From contig JAFAID010000679.1 of assembly GCA_019236925.1 (NCBI GenBank), positions 1-34,982 on the forward strand: a stretch of 34,982 nt of DNA, written 5' to 3'. A program made the position numbers and the translations under genes. Under the pieces are notes generated by a model. It ran no database searches. It had not been told where the DNA came from and saw only the letters and a list, made by a program, of their open reading frames with translations. Shown in pieces: positions 1 through 11,212 of this stretch. This DNA comes from Mycobacterium sp. (lineage in GTDB: Bacteria; Actinomycetota; Actinomycetes; Mycobacteriales; Mycobacteriaceae). The number at the start of each line of letters is the position of its first letter. The first letter of the stretch is position 1.

Positions 1-746
1 AGGTTGGCCGAGACGGTGTTGAGGATCAGGTCGAAGCTGCCGCGCAGCTTGCGGAAGGTGTCCGGGTCGGCGGTGGCGTAGTAGTGGCTGGCGCCCAGGC
101 GCAGCCCGTCCTCCATCTTCTTCAGCGACTGCGACAGCACTGTCACGTCGGCGCCCATCGCCGCACCCAGCTTGACGCCCATGTGGCCGAGTCCGCCCAG
201 GCCGAGGACCGCCAGCCGCGTCCCCGGCCCGGCTTTCCAGTGCCGGAGCGGCGAGAAGAGCGTGATGCCGGCGCACAACAGCGGGGCCGCTTTGTCCAGC
301 GGCAGCGAGTCGGGGATGCGCACGACGAAGTTCTCGTCGACGACGACCGCCTGGCTGTAGCCGCCCTGCGTTGGCGTGCCGTCCTTGTCGATGGAGTTGT
401 AGGTGAAGGTCGCGCCCGGCTTGCAGTACTGCTCGAGCCCGGCCTGACAGCTGCTGCACCGACCGCAGGAGTTGACCATGCAGCCGACGCCGGCATGATC
501 GTCCACCTTGTATTTGGTGACCTCCGAGCCGACGGCGCTCACCACGCCGGCAATTTCGTGGCCGGGAACCACCGGGTAATTGGGTACGCCCCATTCGGCT
601 TTCACGGTGTGGATGTCGGAGTGGCAGATTCCGGCGAACTTGATGTTGATGGCCACGTCGTGCGGGCCGGGGTCGCGGCGGGTGATCGTGGTCTTCGTCA
701 GCGGCTCGGTCGCGGAGGTGGCGGCATATGCGGAAACCGTGCTCAT
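1..746 (-). CDS. adhC: Zinc-dependent alcohol dehydrogenase AdhC (3' end outside window)
   Basis: NADP-type medium-chain alcohol dehydrogenase that interconverts alcohols and aldehydes in the cytosol. The visible N-terminal 248 codons carry the catalytic zinc region (CHSDIH, then GHE), a structural zinc cluster CGRCSSC...C with C-x2-C-x2-C-x7-C spacing, and the start of the Rossmann fold ([10 protein letters not shown]). The sequence closely follows M. tuberculosis Rv3045 (346 aa). The start is the ATG at 746, preceded by a GAGG Shine-Dalgarno with 8 nt spacing. The C-terminal third lies beyond position 1. The gene is downstream of, and co-directional with, fecB, separated by about 116 bp that contains a short inverted repeat, so it probably has its own promoter. 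The family assignment is firm; the physiological substrate is not evident from sequence. Confidence 0.95.
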   Translation of the reverse strand, partial: MSTVSAYAATSATEPLTKTTITRRDPGPHDVAINIKFAGICHSDIHTVKAEWGVPNYPVVPGHEIAGVVSAVGSEVTKYKVDDHAGVGCMVNSCGRCSSCQAGLEQYCKPGATFTYNSIDKDGTPTQGGYSQAVVVDENFVVRIPDSLPLDKAAPLLCAGITLFSPLRHWKAGPGTRLAVLGLGGLGHMGVKLGAAMGADVTVLSQSLKKMEDGLRLGASHYYATADPDTFRKLRGSFDLILNTVSAN

Positions 747-808
747 GGGCAATCCTCTTGAGTGCGCTTGTTTCAGTATCAAAATCTTATTAGACCCCAC
801 CAGATTAG

Positions 809-823
809 CATAGACAGGCTATG
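809..823. promoter_or_regulatory. Short inverted repeat upstream of adhC
   Basis: CATAG-acagg-CTATG is a perfect 5-bp dyad in the AT-rich stretch between the fecB stop and the adhC start, about 63 bp upstream of the adhC ATG. It is a plausible operator. Five-base arms are common by chance, so this is only a candidate. Confidence 0.25.
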
Positions 824-862
824 TATTTCCTTCGGTGCGGTCGACGTCACAACCGCCCGCGG

Positions 863-1963
863 CTAATTGATCGGGGCGTTCACCCAGCGCAGGTCGTCGA
901 CGACACCGCGGGCCGCAACCACCCCCTCGCCGGTCTGCCATATTTCGTTGTTGACCACGAAGATGCGGTTGTCGCGGTTGGCCGCCAGCTTGCGCCACGG
1001 GCCGCTGTCGAAGATGGTGGCGGCGCGGTCTTTGGCGGCCGGCGACGCGAACGACACGTACACCAGGTCGGCGTCGGCCGCCGAGAAGTCCGGGTCGCCG
1101 GCTAAGTCAGCGTCGGTACTGCCCATCTCGATGTACGGCTTGTCGGTAAACCGTTGCGACGCAGGACGATCGACGCCGACCGCGGTCAGCACGCTGGCCG
1201 GGAAGTTTTCGGCGCCAAATACCCGGATGGTGTTCTCGGTAAACTGCACGATCGACGCCTGATAGTGGGCGGCGTCATGCGCGGCGCCGTCGTCGTGGGC
1301 CTTCTTGGTGAAGTTGTCGATCACGCCGCCGGCGGCGTCGGCCCGCCCGGTGGCCGCACCGACTCCACGCAGGTTGTCCTCCCACGCCGCGCCAGGGGCT
1401 GCGGTGAACACCGTCGGCGCGATCGCGGCCAGCGCCGAATACAACTTCGGCGTCAACGCTTGCGAGCCGAGAATCAAATCCGGCTTGGCCGCCCCGATGG
1501 CCGCCAGGTCGGGACTGCTGCGGGTACCCACGCCCGGCAGGCGGTGCACGACTGTGCCCAGGTAGGACGGCTGGCTCGAGGACCCGTCGGGCAGCGCAGC
1601 CGCGACAATCCGCGACTGCAGGCCCAGCGCGCACAGGGCGTCGAGCTGGTCGCCGGAGAGCACCACGATGCGCTGCGGATCGGAGGACACCTGCGCCACA
1701 TCCGGCTGCACGCCGGCCGCGTTGTGGGCCGCGCGCGTCGACGGTCCGGGATCCGGCTCAGCCGGTTGCGGCGCGCACGACTCGTCCGGTCGACGCTGGT
1801 TGCCCAAAACGCCGGCCCCGGCGACTTGGGTAGTGCTGGTGATCACCGACGTTGCCGGCGACCCGCTGCCCGGCGACCCCGTCGTGCAACCGGTGCACAG
1901 AGCGGCCGAAATCGCTGTCGCAGCGGCAGCGGACAGCACAGGTCGCACACCCCTAAACAGCAC
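863..1963 (-). CDS. fecB: FecB-like iron-siderophore binding lipoprotein
   Basis: Periplasmic substrate-binding protein of the Fe3+-siderophore/B12 (BtuF/FecB) fold, 366 aa, orthologous to M. tuberculosis Rv3044 (FecB, about 359 aa). A hydrophobic signal segment (residues 8-25) ends at LCTGC; Cys26 is the likely lipidated residue, although the -3 position is atypical. The mature domain has the family's typical core (RIVVLSGDQLDALCALGL, then PDLILGSQ, and VYVSFASPAAK near the C-terminus). The GTG at 1963 is the longest start compatible with a signal peptide. It is divergent from ctaD across about 177 bp. By family it should capture ferric siderophore or heme-type ligands at the outer face of the inner membrane. 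No matching permease or ATPase is adjacent, as in M. tuberculosis. Confidence 0.92.
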   Translation of the reverse strand: MLFRGVRPVLSAAAATAISAALCTGCTTGSPGSGSPATSVITSTTQVAGAGVLGNQRRPDESCAPQPAEPDPGPSTRAAHNAAGVQPDVAQVSSDPQRIVVLSGDQLDALCALGLQSRIVAAALPDGSSSQPSYLGTVVHRLPGVGTRSSPDLAAIGAAKPDLILGSQALTPKLYSALAAIAPTVFTAAPGAAWEDNLRGVGAATGRADAAGGVIDNFTKKAHDDGAAHDAAHYQASIVQFTENTIRVFGAENFPASVLTAVGVDRPASQRFTDKPYIEMGSTDADLAGDPDFSAADADLVYVSFASPAAKDRAATIFDSGPWRKLAANRDNRIFVVNNEIWQTGEGVVAARGVVDDLRWVNAPIN

Positions 1964-1986
1964 GGGTCCGACGGTAACATCCGGTT

Positions 1987-2000
1987 AGCTGACGTCAGCT
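1987..2000. promoter_or_regulatory. 14-bp perfect palindrome in the fecB/ctaD divergent promoter region
   Basis: AGCTGACGTCAGCT reads identically on both strands. It lies 24 bp upstream of the fecB GTG and about 140 bp upstream of ctaD. It does not resemble the mycobacterial IdeR box. About two perfect 14-mers are expected by chance in a window this size, so only its location between divergent genes makes it interesting. Confidence 0.35.
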
Positions 2001-2083
2001 GCGTGCGCTCGACGACGACGCGCGGCCGGTATCTCGCCCAGTACGACAGTTTGTAGGACCAGTCGCTCGCCGGACACCGTTGA

Positions 2084-5147
<3,064 letters not shown>

Positions 5148-5220
5148 CCGCGTGACCCGACAGCCGCCGCAGCGTCGCGGTACGGCACGATGGTCGGGTG
5201 CCCGAAACCGGAAGCCGGAG

Positions 5221-6096
5221 GTGAAACCCGAGGATTCGCGAGAATCCGAGGGTGGAAGCGACCAGACAAGTGACGCAGCCGATCCCGACCTGCTGATCGA
5301 CTTCAAAGACGTTTCGTTGCGCCGCGACGGCCACATGCTCGTTGGGCCGGTGACCTGGTCGGTCGAGCTGGACGAACGCTGGGTGATCATCGGGGCCAAC
5401 GGGGCCGGCAAGACGTCGTTGCTGCGCATCGCCGCGGCCGCCGAGCACCCCTCGTCAGGCGTCGCCTATGTGCTCGGTGAGCGCCTCGGCCGGGTCGACA
5501 TGTCCGAGCTGCGCTCCCGGGTCGGCTTGAGTTCCTCGGCGCTGGCGCAACGGGTTCCCGACCACGAGGTGGTGCGCGACCTGGTCGTCTCAGCGGGCTA
5601 CGCGGTGCTCGGCCGGTGGCGGGAACGCTACGAGGACGTCGACTACCACCAGGCGATCGACATGCTGGAAAGCCTGGGCGCCGAGCACCTGGCCGACCGC
5701 ACGTACGGGACCCTGTCGGAGGGCGAACGCAAGCGGATCCTGATCGCGCGCGCGTTGATGACCGACCCCGAGCTGCTGCTGCTCGACGAACCGGCCGCCG
5801 GTCTGGACCTGGGCGGCCGCGAGGAGCTGGTGGCGCGGCTGACCGACTTGGCCGCCGATCCTGACGCTCCGGCGCTGGTTCTGGTCACTCACCACGTTGA
5901 GGAGATTCCGCCCGGCTTCAGCCACTGCATGCTGATGTCGGAGGGACAGGTCGTCGCAGCGGGTTTGCTGACAGACGTGCTGACCAGCGAGAATCTATCG
6001 GCGGCGTTCGGCCAGGGGCTCACGGTCGACTTGATCGACGGGCGTTACTTCGCCCGGCGCACACGCACCCGCGCGGCTCACCGGAGGCGGTTATGA
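5221..6096 (+). CDS. ABC transporter ATP-binding protein (Rv3041c type)
   Basis: Stand-alone ABC ATPase of about 291 aa. Walker A is GANGAGKTS, the signature is LSEGE and Walker B is LLLLDEPAAG, followed by the H-loop (VTHHVEE). It lacks membrane segments and no permease gene is nearby, so its partner is unknown. The frame is open well upstream; GTG 5221 gives a length close to the M. tuberculosis orthologue (about 287 aa), and GTG 5152 is the alternative. Strong similarity to Rv3041c begins at GSDQTSD, shortly after 5221. The stop overlaps the ATG of the Nudix gene (ATGA), indicating translational coupling. The substrate and whether it powers transport at all cannot be read from the sequence. 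Confidence 0.88.
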   Translation: MKPEDSRESEGGSDQTSDAADPDLLIDFKDVSLRRDGHMLVGPVTWSVELDERWVIIGANGAGKTSLLRIAAAAEHPSSGVAYVLGERLGRVDMSELRSRVGLSSSALAQRVPDHEVVRDLVVSAGYAVLGRWRERYEDVDYHQAIDMLESLGAEHLADRTYGTLSEGERKRILIARALMTDPELLLLDEPAAGLDLGGREELVARLTDLAADPDAPALVLVTHHVEEIPPGFSHCMLMSEGQVVAAGLLTDVLTSENLSAAFGQGLTVDLIDGRYFARRTRTRAAHRRRL

Positions 6097-6923
6097 CTTC
6101 ACCGCAAGACCCGCCGCCGCTGACGCCGCGGCCCGCCGCGACCGTAATGCTGATCCGCGATCGCCCGGACGGTATCTCCGTCTTCTTGATGCGCCGGCAC
6201 TCGGCGATGGAATTCGCCGCCGGGGTGATGGTGTTTCCCGGCGGCGGCGTCGACGACCGCGACCGCAACGCCCAGATCGCCTGGACCGGGCCGCCGCCGT
6301 CGTGGTGGGCGCAGCGGTTCGGCATCGAAACTGAGCTGGCCGAAGCGTTGGTGTGCGCCGCGGCCCGCGAGACCTTCGAGGAATGCGGCGTGCTGTTCGC
6401 CGGCCCGGCCGACGACCCGGGCGGCATCGTCGGCTTGGTTCCAAATGCGTCGGTATACCGCGAATCGCGGCTGGCGCTGGCCGACCGGACGCTGTCGTTC
6501 GCGGACTTTCTGCGACGGGAGAACCTGGTGTTGCGGGCTGACCTGCTGCGGCCGTGGGCCAACTGGGTAACCCCGGAAGCCGAGCGCACCCGCCGCTACG
6601 ACACGTACTTCTTCGTTGGAGCGTTGCCAGAGGGTCAGCGCGCCGACGGGGAGAACACCGAATCCGACCGCGCGGGATGGACCACGCCGCAGGCGGCTAT
6701 CGACGACTTCGCGGCCGGCCGCTGCTTCCTGTTGCCGCCGACCTGGACTCAGCTGGATTCGCTGGCCGGCCGCACGGTCGCCGACGTGTTGGCCGTCGAG
6801 CGTCAAATCGTAACGGTGCAACCGAACTTGGAGATCGACGGCGACAACTGGGTGTTCGAATTCTTCGACTCCGACCGCTACCACCAGGCGCGGAAAGCCG
6901 GGGGACTGGGATGGCGGCTGTGA
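6093..6923 (+). CDS. Nudix hydrolase, NUDT19/RP2-like with a split Nudix box
   Basis: Predicted diphosphate hydrolase of 276 aa, orthologous to Rv3040c. The N-terminal part (AATVMLIRD, then VFPGGGVDD) begins a Nudix domain. The metal-binding helix RETFEECGV appears only after an insertion of about 40 residues, so the canonical GX5EX7REUXEEXGU box is interrupted. This is the layout known for the NUDT7/8/19 (RP2) family, several members of which hydrolyse CoA or acyl-CoA esters; that substrate is an inference here. The ATG at 6093 has a good Shine-Dalgarno (GGAGG, 6 nt spacing) and overlaps the ABC gene. The stop overlaps the echA17 GTG (GTGA, 6920-6923). Coupling to an enoyl-CoA hydratase-like gene suits a role in acyl-CoA turnover. 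Confidence 0.9.
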   Translation: MTSPQDPPPLTPRPAATVMLIRDRPDGISVFLMRRHSAMEFAAGVMVFPGGGVDDRDRNAQIAWTGPPPSWWAQRFGIETELAEALVCAAARETFEECGVLFAGPADDPGGIVGLVPNASVYRESRLALADRTLSFADFLRRENLVLRADLLRPWANWVTPEAERTRRYDTYFFVGALPEGQRADGENTESDRAGWTTPQAAIDDFAAGRCFLLPPTWTQLDSLAGRTVADVLAVERQIVTVQPNLEIDGDNWVFEFFDSDRYHQARKAGGLGWRL

Positions 6924-7684
6924 GCGAGTTCGTCAGCATCCACGTGGGCGCAGAGCGCCCGGGCGTCGGCACGCTGGTGCTTTCGCGACCACCCACGAAC
7001 GCCATGATCCGGCAGGTCTACCGGGAGATCGGGCAGGCCGCCGTCGACATCGGGCGGCGCGACGACATCGCCGCGGTGATCATCTTCGGCGGCCACGAGA
7101 TCTTTTCCGCCGGCGACGACATGCCACAGCTGCGCACCCTGATCGCGTCGGAAGCCGAGACCTGGGCGCAGGTGCGTCGCGACGCCATCGACGCGGTCGC
7201 GGCGATCCCGAAGCCGACCGTGGCCGCCATCACCGGCTATGCGCTGGGTGCCGGCCTGGGCCTGGCGCTGGCCGCCGATTGGCGGGTGAGCGGCGACAAC
7301 GTGCGATTCGGCGTCACCGAAATCCTGGCCGGTTTGGTCCCCGACGGCGGCGGCATGGCGCGGCTGACCCGGACGGTCGGGGTCAGCAGGGCCAAGGAAC
7401 TGGTGTACAGCGGGCGGTTTTTCGACGCCGAGGAGGCACTGTCGTTAGGCCTGATCGATGACATGGTCGGCCCCGACGACGTCTACGACGCCGCCGTGGC
7501 CTGGGCCGGGCGTTTCGTCGACGGACCGCCGTACGCGATGGCCGCGGCCAAGGCCGGCATCGACGAGGTGTTCGAGCTGGGGCCGGCCGAGCGGGTGGCC
7601 GCCGAACGCCGCCGCTTTGCGGACGTGTTCAGCGGTGCCACTAAGCTGGCCCATCGTGACGAGGAGTTCGAAGCCCGCCGGTGA
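6920..7684 (+). CDS. echA17: Enoyl-CoA hydratase/isomerase family protein EchA17
   Basis: Crotonase-fold protein of 254 aa, the same length as M. tuberculosis Rv3039c. Visible features are the CoA/oxyanion-hole segment [10 protein letters not shown], the second glycine-rich oxyanion element [17 protein letters not shown], and [16 protein letters not shown]. Aligned with rat mitochondrial hydratase, the second catalytic Glu (VTEI) is present. The position of the first (GGGCE in rat) is Gly in GAGLG. Classical hydratase activity is therefore not assured, and an isomerase or other crotonase reaction is possible. The GTG at 6920 overlaps the Nudix stop. An upstream ATG at 6911 is in frame but would lengthen the overlap. 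The 3' end overlaps the next methyltransferase by 29 nt. Confidence 0.92.
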   Translation: MSEFVSIHVGAERPGVGTLVLSRPPTNAMIRQVYREIGQAAVDIGRRDDIAAVIIFGGHEIFSAGDDMPQLRTLIASEAETWAQVRRDAIDAVAAIPKPTVAAITGYALGAGLGLALAADWRVSGDNVRFGVTEILAGLVPDGGGMARLTRTVGVSRAKELVYSGRFFDAEEALSLGLIDDMVGPDDVYDAAVAWAGRFVDGPPYAMAAAKAGIDEVFELGPAERVAAERRRFADVFSGATKLAHRDEEFEARR

Positions 7685-8639
7685 CCCGGCGCCGCAACCG
7701 CATGCGACCGCCGAGCAGGTTGAGGCCGCCCGCCACGACAGCAAGCTGGCTCAGGTGCTCTACCACGACTGGGAGGCGGAGAACTACGACGAGAAGTGGT
7801 CGATCTCCTACGACCAGCGCTGCATCGACTATGCGCGGGACTGCTTCGACGCCGTTGTTCCCGACGAGGAGATCTACCGGCTGCCGTACGATCGTGCTCT
7901 CGAATTAGGCTGCGGCACTGGCTTTTTCTTGCTTAATCTGATCCAGTCCGGGGTAGCGCGGCGTGGTTCGGTCACCGACCTGTCGCCGGGCATGGTCAAA
8001 GTCGCCACGCGCAACGGGCAGTCGCTGGGTCTGGACATCGATGGCCGGGTCGCCGATGCCGAGGGCATCCCTTATGACGACAACACGTTCGACCTGGTGG
8101 TGGGACATGCTGTCCTGCACCACATTCCGGAGGTCGAGTTGTCGCTGCGTGAGGTGCTGCGGGTGCTGCGACCGGGTGGGCGCTTCGTGTTCGCCGGCGA
8201 GCCGACTTCTGTCGGCGACGGTTACGCCCGGGCCTTGTCGACGCTGACTTGGCGGATCACCACCAACCTCACCAGGTTGCCCGGTCTGGGCAGCTGGCGG
8301 CGTCCGCAGGCCGAGTTGGACGAGTCCTCCCGCGCCGCGGCGTTGGAGGCCCTCGTCGACCTGCACACGTTCGCTCCGAGTGACCTGGAGAAGATGGCCA
8401 GCTCCGCCGGCGCCGTCGACGTCGAGACCGCCACTGTCGAGTTCACCGCCGCGATGTTGGGCTGGCCGCTGCGCACCTTCGAGTACGCGGTGCCCTCTGA
8501 CCGGCTGGGCTGGGGTTGGGCCAAGTTCGCGTTCACCAGCTGGAAGACGTTGAGCTGGGTTGACGAGAACCTGTCCCGCCGGGTGGTGCCGAAGGGCTGG
8601 TTCTACAACGTGATGATCACCGGGACCAAGCCGTCCTGA
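7656..8639 (+). CDS. Class I SAM-dependent methyltransferase (Rv3038c type)
   Basis: Soluble methyltransferase of 327 aa, the length of M. tuberculosis Rv3038c. The SAM motif I is [14 protein letters not shown], the acidic loop lies near [11 protein letters not shown], and the post-motif segment is [22 protein letters not shown] followed by [14 protein letters not shown], typical of Methyltransf_11. The GTG at 7656 restores the orthologue's length and overlaps echA17 by 29 nt; longer in-frame starts lie inside echA17. The acceptor is unknown. In M. tuberculosis the gene sits next to the MGLP-associated genes, but nothing in this sequence ties it to that polymer. Confidence 0.93.
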   Translation: MTRSSKPAGDPAPQPHATAEQVEAARHDSKLAQVLYHDWEAENYDEKWSISYDQRCIDYARDCFDAVVPDEEIYRLPYDRALELGCGTGFFLLNLIQSGVARRGSVTDLSPGMVKVATRNGQSLGLDIDGRVADAEGIPYDDNTFDLVVGHAVLHHIPEVELSLREVLRVLRPGGRFVFAGEPTSVGDGYARALSTLTWRITTNLTRLPGLGSWRRPQAELDESSRAAALEALVDLHTFAPSDLEKMASSAGAVDVETATVEFTAAMLGWPLRTFEYAVPSDRLGWGWAKFAFTSWKTLSWVDENLSRRVVPKGWFYNVMITGTKPS

Positions 8640-9796
8640 AATTCGGGCTCAACGACGTTGCCTACCTGGCATCAGATGCGGGCCGCACGGCGCTGAGCGT
8701 CGTCGGCGCGCTGCCGCTGACCAACCGCATCGCCGACATCGCCGCGCTGCGAAGGGAATTCGGTGATCGGACACCGGTTCTGGTGGAAACCGTCTTGCTG
8801 CGACGGCGCGCCGCCGACAAGCTGCCCGGTACCGGCGAGTGGCTGTTCACCGACGAGGCGCTGCAGCAAGCGACCGCTGCGCCCGTGGCAGCGCATCGGG
8901 CGCAGCGGCTGGCCGGCCGCGTCGTGCACGATGTGACCTGCTCGATCGGCACCGAACTAGCGGCGCTGCGTGGCACGGCTGCTCGGGTGCTGGGCAGTGA
9001 TATCGACCCGGTGCGGCTGGCGATGGCGCGGCACAACTTGGGCACCACCGCCGACCTGTGTCGCGCCGACGCGCTGCGCCCGGTGACCCGCGACGCGGTG
9101 GTGCTGGCCGACCCGTCGCGGCGCCGCAGCGGACGGCGGCGCTTCGGCCCGCGCGACTACCAGCCCGCGCTGGACCAGCTCTTTGATGTCTACCGTGGCC
9201 GGGATTTCGTCGTAAAGTCCGCTCCCGGGATTGATTTCGACGTCGTGACGCACCTCGGCTTCGACGGCGAGATCGAGGTGACGTCCTATCAGGCGTCGGT
9301 GCGGGAAGCGTGCTTGTGGTCGGCGGGTTTGGCCGAGCAAGGTGTGCGCCGTCGAGCCAGCATCCTGGATCGCGGCGAACAGATCACCGACGCCGAGCCA
9401 GACGAGTGCCCCGTCCGGCCTGCCGGCCGATGGATCGTCGACCCCGACGGCGCGGTGGTGCGGGCGGGTCTGGTGCGCCACTACGCTGCGCGGCACGGGC
9501 TGTGGCAGCTGGATCCGCACATCGCGTACCTGTCCGGAGAGCAGCTGCCGGCTGGGGTGCGCGGATTCGAGGTTGTCGATCAACTGCCCTTCGATGAGCG
9601 TCGTTTGCGCCAGGCGCTGTCAGCGCTGGACTGCGGCGCGGTGGAGATCTTGGTGCGCGGCGTGGACGTCGAACCCACGGCGCTGCGACGGCGGCTGGCT
9701 TTGCGCGGTGGCCAGTCGCTGACCGTGGTGATCACCCGGCTCGGCTCGGGTGCAGCCGCGCGGGGGACGGCACTCGTCTGCCGGCCGTCGCGGTAG
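8636..9796 (+). CDS. THUMP-like / SAM-dependent methyltransferase (Rv3037c type)
   Basis: Orthologue of Rv3037c, a protein listed among the candidate methyltransferases of the mycobacterial MGLP locus. The family-typical N-terminus (AYLASDAGRTALSVVGALPL, then a VETVLLRRRAADKL block) is fully encoded from about 8640. No ATG, GTG or TTG precedes it in frame until GTG 8783, which would delete that conserved part. The only nearby candidate is CTG 8636, overlapping the upstream stop as CTGA. I give the 386-aa reading; the conservative alternative is 8783-9796 (337 aa). The SAM region is VHDVTCSIGTELAAL, with VLGSDIDPVRLAMARHN and VVLADPSRR following. The C-terminus resembles a THUMP-like fold (RILVRGVDV-type segment). 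The reaction could be sugar or nucleic-acid methylation; sequence does not decide. Confidence 0.85.
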   Translation: MKFGLNDVAYLASDAGRTALSVVGALPLTNRIADIAALRREFGDRTPVLVETVLLRRRAADKLPGTGEWLFTDEALQQATAAPVAAHRAQRLAGRVVHDVTCSIGTELAALRGTAARVLGSDIDPVRLAMARHNLGTTADLCRADALRPVTRDAVVLADPSRRRSGRRRFGPRDYQPALDQLFDVYRGRDFVVKSAPGIDFDVVTHLGFDGEIEVTSYQASVREACLWSAGLAEQGVRRRASILDRGEQITDAEPDECPVRPAGRWIVDPDGAVVRAGLVRHYAARHGLWQLDPHIAYLSGEQLPAGVRGFEVVDQLPFDERRLRQALSALDCGAVEILVRGVDVEPTALRRRLALRGGQSLTVVITRLGSGAAARGTALVCRPSR

Positions 9797-10017
9797 GGGT
9801 TGCAAAACGGAATTCCGCAAAAAGTGGGTTTTCAAGATCGAATGGTCCGAATATAAGCTGAGAAAATACTCTAGATTTTATTAACGTCGCGCGATGGTGA
9901 CTGCTGGCCCGCCCTGGGGCGTAGGCGCAGGCGGTTCGGCATCTGTCGCGGTAGCGGCCGGGTAGGCTGGCGAGACGGCATTTCAGCCGTTCCCAGTCTG
10001 CGAGGACAAGTCGACCG

Positions 10018-10731
10018 ATGCGCAACTTGATCGCGGCCGCGCTCATTGCGGCCGGAGCGCTGCTGGGCTGGTCCTCCGCGCCGGTCGCGGCCGCGGACTC
10101 GGCTTGCGCAACGCTGGGCGGCGACGTCGAGCGTGAGCAGACCTGTCATGTGCATGCCTCCACTTCCACCTACACCCTGGACATGAAGTTTCCGCTCGAC
10201 TATGTCGACGAGCAGGCGCTGACCGACTACATCAGCCAGAACCGGGACGGATTCGTCAACGTCGCGCAGACGTCGTCGCAGACATCGGGAACGCGCGAGG
10301 TGCCGTTCCAAATGGAGGTGAGCTTCGAGCAATACCATTCGGGTCAGCCGCCGGGCGGCACCCAGAGCGTGGTGGTCAAGGTCTTCGAGGATCTCGGCGG
10401 CCCGCGCCCGTCCACCTCCTACAAGGGTTTCAACTACGACCTCGGCGCGCACCAGGCGATCACCTTCGACACGCTTTTCGCGCCCAACAGCAAACCGTTG
10501 GACTCCATCTTTCCGATCGTGCAACGCGAGGTGGGACGCCAGACCGGGTTTGGCGGCGCGATCCTGCCCGGGTCCGGCCTCGATTCGTCGCACTACCAGA
10601 ATTTCGCCATCACCGACGACGACGTGATTTTCTACTTCGCGCCGGGAGAGCTGCTACCGCCGACGATCGCCGGCGCCAGCCGAGTTCACGTGCCGCGCAA
10701 CGCCATCCCGCCGCTGACCGTCAAGGGCTAG
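10018..10731 (+). CDS. Secreted TB22.2-like protein (DUF3298/RsiV-type domain)
   Basis: Exported protein of 237 aa, orthologous to M. tuberculosis Rv3036c (TB22.2, 227 aa). Residues 1-28 form a signal peptide with a hydrophobic core and a cleavage-like AAA-DSA boundary. The mature region includes a DUF3298-like C-terminal part (ITFDTLFAPNSKPLDSIFPIVQREV, then FAITDDDVIFYFAPGELLP). Two cysteines near the start of the mature chain may form a disulfide. The M. tuberculosis protein has been described as a cell-wall-associated esterase. I see no GXSXG serine hydrolase motif, so enzymatic activity is not supported here by sequence. The gene has its own 220-bp upstream region and faces two minus-strand genes. 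Confidence 0.9.
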   Translation: MRNLIAAALIAAGALLGWSSAPVAAADSACATLGGDVEREQTCHVHASTSTYTLDMKFPLDYVDEQALTDYISQNRDGFVNVAQTSSQTSGTREVPFQMEVSFEQYHSGQPPGGTQSVVVKVFEDLGGPRPSTSYKGFNYDLGAHQAITFDTLFAPNSKPLDSIFPIVQREVGRQTGFGGAILPGSGLDSSHYQNFAITDDDVIFYFAPGELLPPTIAGASRVHVPRNAIPPLTVKG

Positions 10732-10752
10732 GGCAAGCCGCGGTAGTCACAT

Positions 10753-10831
10753 CTGTCACGGCAGCCTGTCGCCGAGCCGGTGCACAACGAGCATCCGCGA
10801 CCTTCAGGGACTTGTGTGGCTGCTGTGACAG
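10753..10831. repeat. Long inverted repeat between convergent genes, possible bidirectional terminator or structured RNA
   Basis: The left arm CTGTCACGGCAGCC (10753-10766) is complementary to the right arm GGCTGCTGTGACAG (10818-10831) at 13 of 14 positions, enclosing a 51-nt loop. It sits between the stop of the TB22.2-like gene (10731) and the stop of the minus-strand membrane gene (10853), the only non-coding space between two convergent units. No U-tract follows either arm. The structure is clear from the sequence; its role as terminator, RNA element or mobile-element remnant is inference. Confidence 0.6.
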
Positions 10832-10852
10832 TTGCCGTTTGCGCCCACCGCC

Positions 10853-11206
10853 CTAGACCGGGCCCGCCTGCAATTCCATCGCCGCAGCGCCCAACGCCAC
10901 GGCCAGCTGGGCGATGCAACCGATGAGCGGCACCACCCACGCGACCCGCTGGCGGACGAGCCGAACCACTGTGACCAGTACGTCGGCCACCAAGATCGCA
11001 CCGCCCGCCCATATGGACAAAAAGAAGGCCCGGTCCAGCCACGCCGGGTCGCCGCACTTCTGGTAGCCGCAGGGGTCGGTGCCCATCACCAGAAGTCCGA
11101 GCACCGCAAGTGTGGCGGTAAAGAAAAGGAAGTGCGCAATCAGCAAAACGATCGTCCCGAGGACATCGGCGAGCCGGCGACCGCTGCTGCGGCTGACGTT
11201 CTGCAT
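10853..11206 (-). CDS. Small predicted membrane protein
   Basis: Unrecognised protein of 117 aa. It has four hydrophobic segments (about residues 14-42, 63-82, 88-98 and 101-112), with a short extracytoplasmic-looking loop between the first two that contains the pair CGYQKC. The ATG at 11206 lies 6 bp after the stop of the PQQ-propeller lipoprotein gene, so the two are almost certainly co-transcribed. The two close cysteines in a predicted outer loop could form a disulfide. No family motif was recognised. It may assist the neighbouring lipoprotein, but that rests on position only. Confidence 0.7.
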   Translation of the reverse strand: MQNVSRSSGRRLADVLGTIVLLIAHFLFFTATLAVLGLLVMGTDPCGYQKCGDPAWLDRAFFLSIWAGGAILVADVLVTVVRLVRQRVAWVVPLIGCIAQLAVALGAAAMELQAGPV

Positions 11207-11212
11207 CGACGG

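Noticed and set aside
6554..6919. Long 5' extension of the echA17 frame inside the Nudix gene
   Set aside because: The extension lies entirely within the Nudix coding sequence, has no crotonase similarity, and the GTG at 6920 gives the exact length of the M. tuberculosis protein.
9808..9817. CGGAATTCCG palindrome in the AT-rich stretch after the Rv3037c-type gene
   Set aside because: A 10-bp palindrome is expected many times in this window, and it has no flanking stem or U-tract that would support a terminator or operator.
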